A stretch of 64,000 bases of DNA from Paucibacter sp. KCTC 42545 (GTDB lineage: Bacteria > Pseudomonadota > Gammaproteobacteria > Burkholderiales > Burkholderiaceae_C): the NCBI RefSeq assembly GCF_001477625.1, contig NZ_CP013692.1, forward strand, positions 1,426,001-1,490,000, given 5' to 3'. The stretch's first letter is position 1, and every line of letters starts with the position of its first letter. The notes under the pieces are model-generated. The model was not told the DNA's origin, made no database searches, and saw only the letters and a program-made list of their open reading frames with translations. A program made the translations under genes and the position numbers. Positions 63,609-64,000 of the stretch are shown in pieces.

Positions 63609-64000
63609 ATGTTTGAGTTCGTCCGTAAACACACGCGCCTGTTTCAGTTCATTCTGCTGATTCTGATCCTGCCTTCGTTTGCCTTGGTGGGCATGCAGGG
63701 CTACACGAGCTTTATGGACGGCGCCAATGCCAGCGTGGCGACGGTCGATGGCCACAAGATCACGCAAACCGAGTGGGATAACGCCAAGCGTCAGCAGGCT
63801 GAGCGCATGCGCGCGCAGATGCCCAATCTGGATCCCAAGCTGCTGGATTCGCCGGAAGCCCAGAAGGAAGCCCTGGAGGGCTTGGTGCGTGAGCGCGTGC
63901 TGCAGGCAGCGGCTAAGGATCAGCATTTCATCGTCAGCGATGAGCGCCTGCAGTCCTTGTTCCTGAATGACCCGCAGTTCGCCTTCCTGCGCAACCCGGA
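63609..64000 (+). CDS. ppiD: Periplasmic chaperone/isomerase PpiD, N-terminal part
   Basis: The first ~130 residues; the gene runs off the right edge. The N-terminal anchor MFEFVRKHTRLFQFILLILI, then ATVDGHKITQTEWDNAKRQQ and the SurA_N-like helices are typical of PpiD, an inner-membrane-anchored chaperone for outer-membrane protein folding that carries a parvulin domain further on. That domain is outside the window. Neighbours hupB and tRNA-Val support the call. Confidence 0.93.
   Translation, partial: MFEFVRKHTRLFQFILLILILPSFALVGMQGYTSFMDGANASVATVDGHKITQTEWDNAKRQQAERMRAQMPNLDPKLLDSPEAQKEALEGLVRERVLQAAAKDQHFIVSDERLQSLFLNDPQFAFLRNP

Overview
The window looks like chromosome from a high-GC betaproteobacterium of the order Burkholderiales, most like the Roseateles/Mitsuaria/Kinneretia group. 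The evidence is gene content and order: glnD next to map, pcm-like - rhodanese - tolC, efp next to earP with Arg at EF-P position 32, and HU - tRNA-Val - ppiD. No ribosomal operon, phage, insertion sequence or CRISPR array is visible. This placement is an inference; no comparison was run.

Left part (1-31.5 kb). A partial large NAD-glutamate dehydrogenase is followed by a DUF1800/DUF1501 exported pair, a YebC-type protein, a small lipoprotein and a membrane acyltransferase. The accessory heart of the window is 7.2-29.6 kb, a beta-glucan/glucose utilisation locus. A minus-strand operon with overlapping stop/start codons encodes a sugar ABC importer (binding protein, two permeases, ATPase), a cytoplasmic GH1 beta-glucosidase and a GH16 endo-beta-glucanase lipoprotein. 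A LacI-family regulator gene lies divergent to it but carries a +1 frameshift in a G5 run. Three 14-bp palindromes of the type TGAAARCGYTTKCA sit in front of the ABC operon and of a second, plus-strand operon: TonB-dependent receptor, SapC-like protein, cupin-like protein and tryptophan-halogenase-like flavoprotein. Glucokinase, a fused EIIA-HPr-EI phosphotransferase protein, a glucose EIICB permease (with an extra EIIB-like domain lacking its cysteine) and an exported GH3 beta-glucosidase follow. The natural reading is surface cutting of a laminarin-like glucan, outer-membrane uptake through the receptor, then parallel import of oligosaccharides (ABC) and glucose (PTS).

Middle part (29.6-44 kb). 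The GH3 and ilvD genes converge on an array of hairpins made of two ~85-bp tandem units whose stems differ by compensatory changes. Then come ilvD with a divergent LysR regulator, a TPR protein, lgt, dnaQ, two near-identical tRNA-Val(CAC) genes with a terminator, an alpha/beta hydrolase, three membrane proteins (YitT, DUF2788, DUF2189), mnmH, glnD, map and uppP.

Right part (44-64 kb). A TetR-type regulator, with a palindrome over its own predicted transcription start, heads an RND efflux operon. Next are a pcm-like methyltransferase, a rhodanese protein, a TolC-type outer-membrane protein, yaaA, a 2OG-Fe(II) oxygenase, an exported lysine/alanine-rich protein, an Lrp regulator divergent from an acetolactate synthase large subunit, a GNAT protein, efp, earP and uvrC. 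The 3' end of uvrC is followed by 120-bp tandem repeats that regenerate the UvrC C-terminus several times. A TonB-C-like lipoprotein, pgsA, an HU gene, tRNA-Val(TAC) and the start of ppiD close the window.
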